Shown: positions 54,901 to 64,000 of the stretch, piece after piece
Layout: the number at the start of each line of letters is the position of its first letter
Numbering within the stretch: the stretch's first letter is position 1
Assembly: GCF_008831285.2 (NCBI RefSeq)
Contig: NC_045150.1
Coordinates: forward strand, 8,196,001-8,260,000
Reading direction: 5' to 3'
DNA from: Nymphaea colorata
Lineage: Eukaryota; Streptophyta; Magnoliopsida; Nymphaeales; Nymphaeaceae
Length of the DNA: 64,000 bases
Translations under genes and position numbers: made by a program
The notes under the pieces: generated by a model
Told to the model about the DNA's origin: nothing
Databases searched by the model: none
The model's input: the letters and a program-made list of their open reading frames with translations, nothing else

Positions 54901-56443
54901 ATGCTACTGCTGTTTTAGATGTTAAAAGTGCAAAATTTGGTTTCCAATGCAAGAAGTGAGCAAAAGGAACCACGGCCTTGAAAATACTGTCGATTTAGAA
55001 GATTATTTTTTTTCCCAGGAAAGGCAAGTACAGTGTGGGAAACAGTTCAATTATGTTACATATTCTGGACCTTATCAATGTGGAAATGTGCTTGCGCCTA
55101 AGGGAACACATGATTTATTTATAGCAATCACATTCTGTAATCAAAATGCGTGCTTGGAGGTTGAAATTAGCAGATTATCCAATGCGCACGTGAAAGGCAG
55201 CCATTACTCTCTCTCTCTTTGTCCACACACCTTAAATGTATATAGTGCTATACCTATATCACATGGATATGATACAGAAATGGGATGCTATGTCATTTTG
55301 CTGCTGGTTATACCCTTCATATGCAAGTCTTAATGGAAACTTTGAGAAAATGGCTGTACCCTGGTATCTTCAGCCAAATCTATTGTAGACTTAAGATGGG
55401 ATGCCATGCAGCCTTGACATGGTACGTCATCTTCAAAAACTTGGGATGTGGTGACATAGTCATGTGCTTCTGTTATCTGTTATTATGGCAAGTTTCAGAA
55501 AATCGTAGGATAACAGTGCATGTGAAGTTTGCAGTGAAGACCATAAAGGAAATATATACAAAAAAATATTGACTGTGTTCAGCACTGATTTGACTGTCTA
55601 TGAAGTCTGCTGGTTTGTCCTGATCTGTCCAAGAATTGTGTGGTGTCAATACAATAATGCCATGCTGAGTGAATGACTCTTGAGTCTTGATTATCCTTTA
55701 CGCCTAATGGTGAATCAATGCAGTTCCTTGCTATAATCACAAACTGGTCTTCATTTTTTTTTCCCTCATTGTAATTCCCTTCCAACTTGTGCTGTTGACC
55801 AGAAATTTGGGATGCACTTCGAGCAGCAGCTGAAGCTGACCTATCCCTAGCTCAGGCTATTGTTGACAGTGCAGGCATCATTGTTACGAGTGCAGATATG
55901 ACAACCTGCTACGATGAGAGAGGTAAGGCATGCTTTTGCTATGACAATCTTGAATAAAAGACATTGGGTAGCCTTGGATGCTTGGTAGTTTTCAGTCTTT
56001 ATGCAATAATAGTCTGACTTGCTGATGGAGACTGCCAACTTTGGGCAGCAAATCGTACCTCTTTTTTTGTTTCCATTCTGCAGATATAATTAGTTATGCA
56101 GCTTAGGAACTCATAATGGCTAATTTCCTGCCAATTTTTTATTTGTACTTGCTGTGCTACATTACAATCTCAAGTTTGGTCCAGCTAGCTTAGCTTCCGT
56201 TGTGCGCATTAGTTTGGTTTGCACCAGCTAGTTGGCATTAGACGAGCAAATCTGTCCTTCGGTGTCCATGCTGTTTTCTTGTGCACTTCAAGTAACTCAG
56301 CTTCGGATACTGCAATTGCAGCTTGTAACAGTAGTGACAAATGTTGGCCTTTTTATGCTTGTTACTGACAAACTTATGCAGGTGCAAAATATGAGCTGCC
56401 CAAGTACGTCTTAAGCGAGCCAACCAATTTGATAAATGGTTAA
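50756..56443 (+). CDS. Short UBTD-like (ubiquitin-domain-containing protein, N-terminal module) protein, four exons
   Basis: Exons are 50756-50792, 54054-54176, 55803-55922 and 56382-56443, giving 113 residues with phases 1, 1, 1. The body matches the N-terminal DC-UbP/UBTD module ([46 protein letters not shown], ivdsag..., [19 protein letters not shown]). In animals UBTD1/2 carry a ubiquitin-like domain after this module and interact with ubiquitin pathway enzymes. Here the protein ends right after the module, as in short plant homologs. The start MGCVGSS has Gly2 and Cys3 in positions suited to N-myristoylation and palmitoylation, so membrane attachment is likely but inferred. The first coding exon has only 37 bases and is separated by a 3.26 kb intron. 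The module is complete and all splice sites are GT..AG. Confidence 0.9.
50793..54053 (+). other. First intron of the UBTD-like gene (3.26 kb)
   Basis: Bounded by GTTGGT and TTTCATTCAG. It contains a compound (ATT)n/(ACT)n microsatellite at 51917-51987. No other exon was supported. Confidence 0.75.
51917..51987. repeat. Compound trinucleotide microsatellite (ATT)n(ACT)n
   Basis: About 15 ATT units pass directly into about eight ACT units, which suggests that a T-to-C change spread along the array. Confidence 0.97.
54177..55802 (+). other. Second intron of the UBTD-like gene (1.63 kb)
   Basis: It holds the 96-bp tandem duplication at 54337-54528 and an open frame of 128 codons at 54947-55333 with no recognisable domain. 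No exon was supported. Confidence 0.7.
54337..54528. repeat. 96-bp tandem duplication in an intron
   Basis: Copies at 54337-54432 and 54433-54528 share TTCTTGTnATCnGATT, CTAGCACATAA, TGGAAATCAAAC and the ending GCTGAA. They differ at roughly a quarter of positions, so the duplication is old. Confidence 0.85.
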
Positions 56444-58109
56444 CAAGGCTTCAACAGGAAGTGTAAATCGTGTACATTGCTTTCCTCTGGTTTGTTGGTG
56501 CTGACTGCAACTGAAAGGTTCCCAAAGATTCCCAAGGTTTGACCATCTACTAGCGACTCCAGACTCCTGTAAACTGTAAATCTTACTGGCAGCCTTTTTT
56601 GTGGGAACACGTTCCTTCTTTGTTTACCCAAGTTTTTTTCATTTGAATGGTCAGCTGTTATCCTCTTAGTAACCAGCGACTTTCTTCAGGATCATCCACG
56701 CTTTTAGTCCATTCAGTACTTTATTATCCTTTACTGGACCCGTCTTTTGTTCATCTAGTTATGTGGTATAGACTGGGTAACTTTGTCTTGTACTTTCTTG
56801 TTTTTCATGGCAATTCTTGGTAATGAACTGGCACTCATAAGGTTGCAAATGGGGTTTTGGTTTGAGAGCTTGTCATTTTTCTCTTGTACTGGATTTGGTT
56901 CATGTCCTAACCTCTAATACATCTAGTTGTTTGTGATGCGACGTCTTTCCGCCCTATTTGCCAGTGAGGTGGGTGTCTCCTGGCACGCTATATTGGGCAC
57001 TTGGACGCGCTAAATGATTCAGACTACACGCGCTCACTTGTTTGGTATTCCACCAATGAAGCCAGACAGTGGACATGTGTCATCCTGGTGATGTTGTACA
57101 TGCGGCACTAGGTGACTTCATCTTATCTTGTCATTGTAAAACAATTGTCACGTAACACCAGCTTCATGGGTCTTACCATTTCCATTGTCGCGGTGTGTTG
57201 GACCTTGAATAGGGTCTCATATGCTTAGAAAAGGGATTCAGGTCAGGGAAGTGCTCGGTCTCGGTAGCGGTATGGTTTCTGGAACTCTTGCATTAGGTCC
57301 AGAAATTTTAGTTAAAACTTCAAAAAGAGATTTTTTGCTTCATGAACATCTTAAAACGTTCAGATTGAGACACGAGTTATTAAGTGAACGACAGTTAATT
57401 TGCAGGAGAATGCATTCGGATAAGACAAGAAACGGAAAAAGGAAACCAGTTTGAACCTTAAAAGCCTAATAAAGATTTGTCATCGAATTAATGGTTACAG
57501 ATTAACAAAGTTTAATTGAAAAGGAATGAAAAACAAGATAGAAGAAGGGAGAAGATTTTTGTCAAGAAGCAGAATTCAAAAGTTCAGAATTGGGGGAATG
57601 AAAGGTAGGAAGAGAAGTCTCGGAGATGGGTCAATTTGCAATGTTTTTACCAAAGACCAACAAAACTGTTTCAATTTATTCCACCTGTCCCGTCATGCCC
57701 ATGAAGAACGGTGCAAGCCATGCCATGCCAGAATGTCGACATGATTCAATAAGAATCAACAACTAAAGGAGAAAAGGCGCTCTTGAAGTATAATATGAAG
57801 AACACAAATAACATCAATTAAATGAGTGGATCTTCCTTTTGGGGAGGATCTTTAGGCCTGTATGAGGAAGCTCGCAGTGATCAATGGAGGCATGAGTGAA
57901 TCAAGTCCACCAAAACTCTTGCAAAACAACCCTCAAAACGTGGCTTTGAACAATGTGAAGAGACTTACAAGTTACGACCGATCGATAAAGAAGCGTGTGG
58001 ATCAATAAAGGCCCAATCTGTGGAATTCCTGTAGTTACAAAATTTGGGGCAAGCTCGTTTCGGGGGTTTTGATGAAACGACTGCTCAAAAAGCTGCCTTC
58101 ATATAAAAG
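56444..58109. other. 3' region of the UBTD-like gene and spacer
   Basis: The first few hundred bases should hold 3' UTR. Open frames at 57221-57454 (+) and 57526-57744 (+) show no known domain. No gene was supported. Confidence 0.45.
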
Positions 58110-58277
58110 CAGTGGCGTAGAGGTGTGTGCAATTCCACACATCAGCCCACAAAAATTGCTTGATTTATATGTTGATACCTTCCCAATTTTTTATTTGATT
58201 CCATATGAATGCTTCTTAAATCTTAAAGATTAAAAGTTAAAGGTTAGCGCCCCTAGCTAGAAATTTCTGGCTCCGCT
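58110..58277. mobile_element. Short element of the CAGTGGCGGAGCCA family (reverse copy)
   Basis: It starts AGCAGTGGCGTAGAGG and ends TTTCTGGCTCCGCTGCT; the ends form an imperfect inverted repeat AGCAGyGGmG. Its body (CACAAAAATTGCTTGATTTA, TATGTTGATA) resembles the reverse complement of the copy at 61205-61350. Confidence 0.5.
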
Positions 58278-58624
58278 GCTACATGAAAGCTTCCTCAATG
58301 AAAAAGGGCAACCACAATCCACCTTCAATCCAGCAGTAAAATTGCATTTGGTCCCAAAAACCAGTTTGGGAAAGTCTACTTTTACCTGTTGGTACTTTCT
58401 TTTTTACCACCATGCTTGTCAACAATGCCGGTAAAGATCACCACCTTCCAAGCTACCTCTGGCACCGATAGATGATGGGCATATCTGCTGTTCTTACAAT
58501 GACCACTGATCCCGTCGGCAGAAATCCTGCGCAACATTAATGGTGCTCAAGGAAATCTTCATGCCTTGGTCGACGACTGCCGGCATCGGCATCCACACCT
58601 GCTCTCCTCCAATGTCACGGCGCC
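58278..58624. other. Spacer between two short elements
   Basis: No gene or RNA was found. Confidence 0.4.
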
Positions 58625-58775
58625 ACCGGTGGAGCCAGAAATTTTACCTGAAAGGGGTTGTAATTTAATTTCTTTAAATTCTTTAGGAGCATTATATATA
58701 TAAACAATCTAATATATCAAAGCATTGACATAAAATTAAACCAACTTCGTGAGGCTGGTTGTGGGCAACCAGCCA
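58625..58775. mobile_element. Short element of the CAGTGGCGGAGCCA family
   Basis: It begins CGGTGGAGCCAGAAATTTT and continues with AATATATCAAAGCATTGACA and CTTCGTGAGGCTG. The same blocks in the same order stand at 61205-61350 (AATATATCAAACCATTAACA, TTTTGTGAGGCTG), so the two are copies of one family. Confidence 0.55.
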
Positions 58776-59788
58776 TCCCATCAGTGTTTCAGCATAGTGC
58801 ATGTAGATTTCTAAATGTAGTCAAGGTTCAACTTTCCGGAGCTCTTTGGGCCAACCATGTGGATCCATGTTCATCACAAGCAGGACCGGCGGTATCATCA
58901 AAATCAGAAGTTGAACGGATGCGATCGACAAAAAGCCGGCCATTGACTCTGCCGCCCAAGTGGGCGGCCAAATTTAATTCTCATGCTTGGTTCCATGTCA
59001 ATGGAAACGTAAGTGCATAGCCATTGAATTTGTTATAAAGAGACACCACAGCATTCAATTGGCCCACGTCCTTGAACCGGACGCTTTTAATACCAAATTC
59101 CTATTTTGAAGAACTATCGAAGTTGTTCCATCAAATTCTTGCCAATCTGAAAATAAGCCAGCAGAATCGTGGAAACCGGCAGAGACAGAGACTGTGGGCT
59201 TGCGGTTAGATCTGCCGGTCGTCTGAATTTCTCACTGAAACAGGTTCAGTGTGAAGGCAGGAAGTTCAGATGCTTCCTGTATGGATTGATTGTTGACTGG
59301 CTGACTTTTGAACATGTGTGAAGCAGCATCAGCATGGAATCTGAGCTCTCCGGCCTCTCATATACGACCACAGAAACTTTCCTTCGTTGCCGTCCAAGCG
59401 TGGCAGACGATATTCTCTGTCTCGTCAATGGGATAAACCGGGATAATCCCCCCAGGGGATGTTGTACACGTTACAGGCGCTCAACTTGTCCTATAATGAC
59501 AAAAACATGCTCAAGTTTCTACTTTTTTCATTTCACCGCCTCGGACTTCCATTTCGGAACTTTTCGTGTGACATTTTTTACTGATAACTCCCAAATTGAT
59601 AACTGGTTAAGAGAAAACAAAAAGAGTGGTAAAAATGAATGAAGTTTAACATATAACCTGCTGAGTATTTTTGATTGATTTTTTAGTTTAGGTGGCAAAT
59701 AGGAGTATCACAACAAAAGGTTGGGTCACGCTTTCTACATGGTCATATCAAGTTTAAAAGTACATGATATTATTAACGACAATTTATG
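58776..59788. other. Spacer
   Basis: Open frames at 58784-59020 and 59334-59642 (+) have no recognisable domain. No gene was supported. Confidence 0.4.
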
Positions 59789-59912
59789 GGGAGCATTAAC
59801 GACGATTTATGGCGTAATAGCAGTTCAAGCTGTCTTTAACAATGATATGTAGTGCTTTGAGCGATGTGTTTTTTTAATTTTAGCCAACTAATAACATTTG
59901 ACATTTAATTCA

Positions 59913-59917
<5 letters not shown>

Positions 59918-59969
<52 letters not shown>
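59918..59969. repeat. (TA)n microsatellite
   Basis: About 52 bases of TA dinucleotide; left border of the 373-bp middle segment of the dispersed repeat. Confidence 0.97.
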
Positions 59970-59971
<2 letters not shown>

Positions 59972-60340
59972 TGATTGGTAAGATACCACTTGGGTTAGGA
60001 ATAAAAATCAGACATCTTAAATTCAAGTAAAAAAATGTTCTAAACAAAATGTCAAGCTTCTAATGTGTTTACAAACCCTAATTTAATATCAATGAAGTTT
60101 CAGTTCAAAGCCATTTTTATAAAAATAATTGATCTTCATACCATCCAAATTTTGATGTTATAGGATCAGTTCATTTTTTACTATTAAAAAAACATTATTT
60201 AAGTAAGAGCGCAGCTAACCTATTGTATATTTCTTATCATCTGACTCTGAAGATTATATATATGTATATATATATAAGTATAGATTGCAAAAAAGAGTAT
60301 TTTAATAATTAATTTTAATTAGTCTGGTTTTTTTTGTCTC

Positions 60341-60342
<2 letters not shown>

Positions 60343-60412
<70 letters not shown>
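60343..60412. repeat. (TA)n microsatellite
   Basis: About 70 bases of TA dinucleotide, the longest run in the window; right border of the same middle segment. Confidence 0.97.
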
Positions 60413-60416
<4 letters not shown>

Positions 60417-60742
60417 ACTTAATTTATAATTGAAGCTCATAATAGTTTTGTGCGCCCGTCATGGTCACCATTTGTAAACATTGGAGTGGTTAGAGGAACA
60501 GGAGAGTAGATGCACCAGATTGAACAATCAACTCAACAAGCAACAGAGATCAGGAAAAATACAATCACGTGTGATGCAATATTCCACCACCTCTCCAATC
60601 ATCTGCATAGAAAACAAAAGAAGAGGACAAAAGATCAAACATAGTTGCTTTGGCTTCATTAGATCCAAGGGAAATGATGCCTCCTACTGTTTAAACAAAT
60701 CCCAGAGAGCCAAAATACATGCAGCATTATCAGGGATGCACA

Positions 60743-61140
60743 ATGACTCGAAATCGCCCATGTAAGCTTGACTAGAGCTCGACTCGCTTAATAAATGAGC
60801 CGAGCTAGAGCTTGAGTTAAAACTCGAGTTATAAATGAGTCAAGTTTAAGTTACATGAGCTAGACTAGTTTTAACTCAACTCGGCCCACGTTATTCATGT
60901 TTCTTAACCTTTAGAGATATGTTGGCATTTATGAAGAATTTTAACTCCCTTTTGTTTTTTCTTTTTTATTTAAAAAAAAAAATGAATCAAGTGTCATGAG
61001 TTTAAATGAGTCAAACTCAAGCTCGAACATGGTTTACTGAGTCAAGCTCGAGCTCACCTTATAAAGCTCGACTTGAATTCGAGTCAAGCTCAAGCAGAGC
61101 AATATGTCACTCACGCTCCCCGAGCTTGCTGTACGTTCCT
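60743..61140. repeat. Repeat rich in AGCTCGAGCTCG/ACTCGAGTT words
   Basis: Both halves are made of short words such as AGCTCGACTCG, AACTCGAGTTATAAATGAG, TCAAGCTCGAGCTCA and TCGAGTCAAGCTC, in direct and inverted order around an AT-rich centre. This composition is typical of an old foldback-like dispersed element in plants. Exact limits are not clear. Confidence 0.5.
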
Positions 61141-61204
61141 AACTGCATGAAATCTACATGTTAAACAAGATTGAGCATTTTCAAGGTCCAAAAAAAAAGG
61201 ACAA

Positions 61205-61350
61205 GATGTATGGTAAAATTAGCTAGAAATTTTTTCTGGTGGGGGCACTTATTCAAAACTTTTAATTTATTGGGGTACTTATATGTATAACAATCAAATA
61301 TATCAAACCATTAACATATAAACTAATTTTGTGAGGCTGCACATGTGGCT
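61205..61350. mobile_element. Short element of the CAGTGGCGGAGCCA family
   Basis: The body matches 58625-58775 in the blocks AATATATCAAA-CATT-ACA and GTGAGGCTG. The right end reads TGTGGCTACGCCACTTG, the inverted form of the family terminus. Confidence 0.55.
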
Positions 61351-62686
61351 ACGCCACTTGTAAAATCAAACATGCTAGGATCCCAAAAGCTCGGTTTGGA
61401 CATGGATTTCCTTTCGTGTTTGAGAGGGTTTCCATGGAGTTAAAATTCCAATATCCACATTCTCCTGAATCCAAAATTCACAGGCAAAACTATCTGGTGA
61501 ATGAGGTTTGATGTATGCCTCCCTTGTTTGAGTTGTAAATCCGGATTCGTAACCATGTTCTGGCCGTGGCCGCGGATGTTCATTTAATTTTGATGTAGAA
61601 GTGTTCCTACTTCCTACCAAACAAGACCAATAGCAGAAGCTGCCAAACATGAACATGTACAAGGTTCAAACCTGGACCACCATAATAATTTTCTGTTGGT
61701 GAAGGAGATGGGTGTGAACTCAAGTTGTGCAGTTCATGCTGCTAACTGAATTAAATCAAAATGAGAAAAATGTTCACCATGTTTGATTTCATGAGATAAA
61801 AAATGATTCATAACACTAGAGATTGAATGTCCTTCGAGACAGTCAATAATTTTATCAATGACATTTCAAACTCCCACTTAACTCTTTTTGGAGACATCCA
61901 ATAAAATTGAAACTCGGGGATGGACGGTGTGAGGCGGATGTGGAAGGGCCTATGCCCTAGGGTACTCGTCATGACAAAAGAACAAGCCCGAACCCGGTGT
62001 GGGTCCTTCCTTAGAAAAGGATGCAATCCATGCATGGAACGTGGGGCTCTTTCCCTTAGGAAAATGACTTCCTTGTTTGATTTGGAATGTGGACACTTGT
62101 GCACAAACAGTGCCGAGTTCTACAGAGAGAGAGCACAAATTTCACATAGTGACAAACACCCCTCTTTTATACCATGGAAAATATTTGTCCTGAATCTCAA
62201 AATCCGGAAATGTTGATTCACAAGTCAAGTTTTAAATGGTAAGTCTTGTCAAGAGAAAAACAGACAACATAACGGCACCTCCTGAGTCGAGAGACTTTGT
62301 CGCTCACCATAGTTCGGCGTTCGATTGGAAAAATGGAAGAGCTAATGTTAAAAGTATCCATTAGAACTTCATGAAGTATGAAAATTTTCGCGTAATCTTT
62401 CCATCTTGAAGCTACAGTAAAACAACACCAACACGAAAAACTGTTCTATCGTTTGGAAACCAATGGAGGCGTGGGAAAAATTTTCATATGAAAATGGGAA
62501 AAGACAAAACTTGGCTGCGTGGATACCGCCGCTTTTTGTTGTGTAAGAGAAGTAAAGGTCGGAGATTCCTTTGCAATCAATACACGGCGAACCTGTCGTC
62601 TGTTCGAGATTTAAAATTACTAAAACGACCTTCATTAGAAGAATAAAACAAAAATGGAAGGGCAGAGAATTTGTCTTTTGTAAAAA

Positions 62687-62769
62687 GACAAAAATGTCAT
62701 TACACCGCTAAGGGCAGTGGGTGTTCGGGCCGAAACCCTAATTTGTAATGACAAAAATGTCATTACACC
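62687..62769. repeat. 20-bp direct repeats and a perfect hairpin
   Basis: GACAAAAATGTCATTACACC occurs at 62687-62706 and again at 62750-62769. The second copy overlaps a perfect hairpin, TGTAATGACA (62744-62753), loop AAAA, TGTCATTACA (62758-62767). Confidence 0.95.
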
Positions 62770-62887
62770 TGAGGTTGCCTATTCTTAGGGTTTACTTAAT
62801 TCGGATCATTTTTTAACGGGTCCATGGATTAAAGGCATCATCCCACCAAGGATTTGGATTAAAATCCATGGACTGATTTACACTCAG

Positions 62888-62941
62888 ATGTTCCTTTGTA
62901 ACTCTCTCAATTCAATGTTCCTTTGTAACCCTCTCAATTGA
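62888..62941. repeat. 27-bp tandem duplication
   Basis: Two adjacent copies of ATGTTCCTTTGTAACyCTCT followed by CAATTsA. Confidence 0.95.
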
Positions 62942-63220
62942 ATATTTAAAAGTAAACATTTATCTGATAAGATATTTTATGTAATGGCCATATTTTATTA
63001 CTTATAGATGTTCTAGAAAGTTATGATGATAAATTTTTAAAAAATCATTTTTAAAAATTAAACAAAAACATGCAAAAATAAATAAAATAAAATAAAATAA
63101 ACTACATATAAAATACTCTTTTTTAGTAATCCATTTTCTTTCTTTTCATTTCTTTCCCTTTCATCCATTCATTCCTTTATTTTTCATTTTCATCCATTCA
63201 TTTCCCTCCTTCCAAACATG

Positions 63221-63304
63221 GTGTAAGAGTAAAAGTAAAAGAAAGAATAAGGCTTGTAGGTGTAGGTGTAAGAGTAAAAGTAAAAGAAAAAATAAGGCTT
63301 TTTG
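63221..63304. repeat. 45-bp tandem duplication
   Basis: GTGTAAGAGTAAAAGTAAAA followed by GAAArAATAAGGCTT occurs at 63221 and again at 63266. Confidence 0.95.
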
Positions 63305-63488
63305 AAAAGACCAAAGCGCTCCCATATAATTCGACCTGGTTCGTCTTTTATCTGAGTTAAAAGTGACAATGATAAGAAACCAGCTACTTTATAATGGCCA
63401 ACACAAATTAAGTCCCAACTTGCCAGTGGTCTACATTTCATTTCAATGTTAATTAACAATTTGTAGCTAAAATTTAACAATTGCTACT

Positions 63489-64000
63489 GGAGCATTAGTG
63501 ACAATTTATGGTGTAATAGCAGTTCATGGTGTTTTTGTCAATGATTTTTAGTGTTTTGAGTTACAAGTTCTTAATTTTTAACCGTCCGACAATATTTGAC
63601 ATATGGATCCAATGGGCGTAGAGCTGATCAGGCTGGCACGTTGATGAAAGCTCGAAAATGGTAGATGTGCAGCTTTTACTCCAATTGACGAGAGTCTTAC
63701 CTCCCATTTAGGTTCAGAAGCATCCCCTTACCCTAAAGGCTAGAAAAAGGAAGCGGTTTTCATATGTCATCAAGTCGCCAACAACATTTGGCGTATATAT
63801 AAAAGGTCATATATATATATATATATAAAAGGTCATAAAAGATTTGTGCCCCAGTTATGGTGACGATTTGTAAATATTGGAGTGGTTAGTTTCTAGATTG
63901 AACAATCTTCCCGATGAGCAGCATAGATTAGATCAGGAGAAAAAAAAATCACGTACAATATTCCACCCGCGTAGAAAACAAATGAAGCGGACAAATGAAA
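63489..64000. repeat. Dispersed repeat, copy 2 (runs off the window)
   Basis: Blocks 63489-63601 and 63841-64000 match copy 1 at 59789-59902 and 60445-60625. The middle 240 bp is unrelated to that of copy 1 and contains short (TA)n and a doubled TATATAAAAGGTCAT word. Confidence 0.7.

Larger units (their letters stand above)
59789..60625. repeat. Dispersed repeat, copy 1, with a (TA)n-bounded insertion
   Basis: The left block 59789-59902 (GGAGCATTAACGACGATTTA ... AATAACATTTGACA) and right block from 60445 (TTTTGTGCGCCCGTCATGG, TTGGAGTGGTTAG, ATTCCACC, GCATAGAAAACAAA) match in order the blocks at 63489-63601 and 63841-64000. Between the blocks copy 1 has (TA)n at 59918-59969, about 373 bp of other sequence, and (TA)n at 60343-60412; copy 2 has a different middle. 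Confidence 0.7.
61351..63488. other. Spacer
   Basis: No gene was found. Small repeats occur at 62687-62769, 62888-62941 and 63221-63304. Confidence 0.45.

Noticed and set aside
57221-57744. Two open frames of 72-77 codons
   Set aside because: No homology or splice context recognised; consistent with chance in AT-rich DNA.

Overview
The window is nuclear DNA of a flowering plant. It is AT-rich, its genes have GT..AG introns, and it carries plant-specific families (BES1/BZR1 transcription factor, non-specific lipid transfer protein, plant short UBTD protein), telo-box promoters and many transposon relics and (TA)n/(GA)n microsatellites. The lineage within angiosperms cannot be fixed from the sequence alone. 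No complete tRNA, rRNA, CRISPR array or bacterial-type operon was seen. The coding exons below were joined by hand from splice signals and reading phase, so boundaries are models.

Seven genes are well supported. (1) A single-exon FCP1/SCP-type CTD phosphatase at 2813-3613 (+). (2) Ribosomal protein eS26 (RPS26) in five exons at 11786-12651 (+), with a telo-box just upstream. (3) A secreted nsLTP at 14790-15185 (-). (4) A FYVE zinc-finger plus SYLF protein in six exons at 17597-21649 (+), preceded by an in-frame upstream ORF. (5) A BES1/BZR1 homolog in two exons at 26497-30985 (-), split by a 3.5 kb intron. (6) An unrecognised, probably organelle-targeted protein with a four-cysteine C-terminal motif in three exons at 41399-47976 (-), with 3.0 and 2.3 kb introns. 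(7) A short UBTD-like protein with an N-terminal Met-Gly-Cys in four exons at 50756-56443 (+), with a 3.3 kb intron. A weak small-gene candidate lies at 39912-40316. The genes belong to unrelated pathways, as expected for a plant chromosome segment.

The space between and inside genes is mostly repeat. The clearest items are: a 3.06 kb solo LTR at 5375-8438 with a near-matching 5-bp target duplication; a 44-bp minisatellite at 10505-11124 whose two blocks share the same order of variants; a decayed non-LTR (LINE) retrotransposon at about 22960-25600 with a small hAT-like MITE nested in it at 24745-24903; a foldback element at 42451-42894 sitting inside a (TA)n tract in an intron; a short family of CAGTGGCGGAGCCA-type elements (four copies); and a diverged dispersed repeat pair at 59789-60625 and 63489-64000, one copy of which holds a (TA)n-bounded insertion. 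Several 27-96 bp tandem duplications are scattered through introns and spacers.

No wholly new biological system is evident. The points most worth a second look are the Cys4 protein, the FYVE gene's upstream ORF and competing splice acceptors, the (TA)n-embedded foldback element, the minisatellite's higher-order structure, and the G-box/BRRE sites upstream of the BES1-like gene together with a separate triple G-box cluster.
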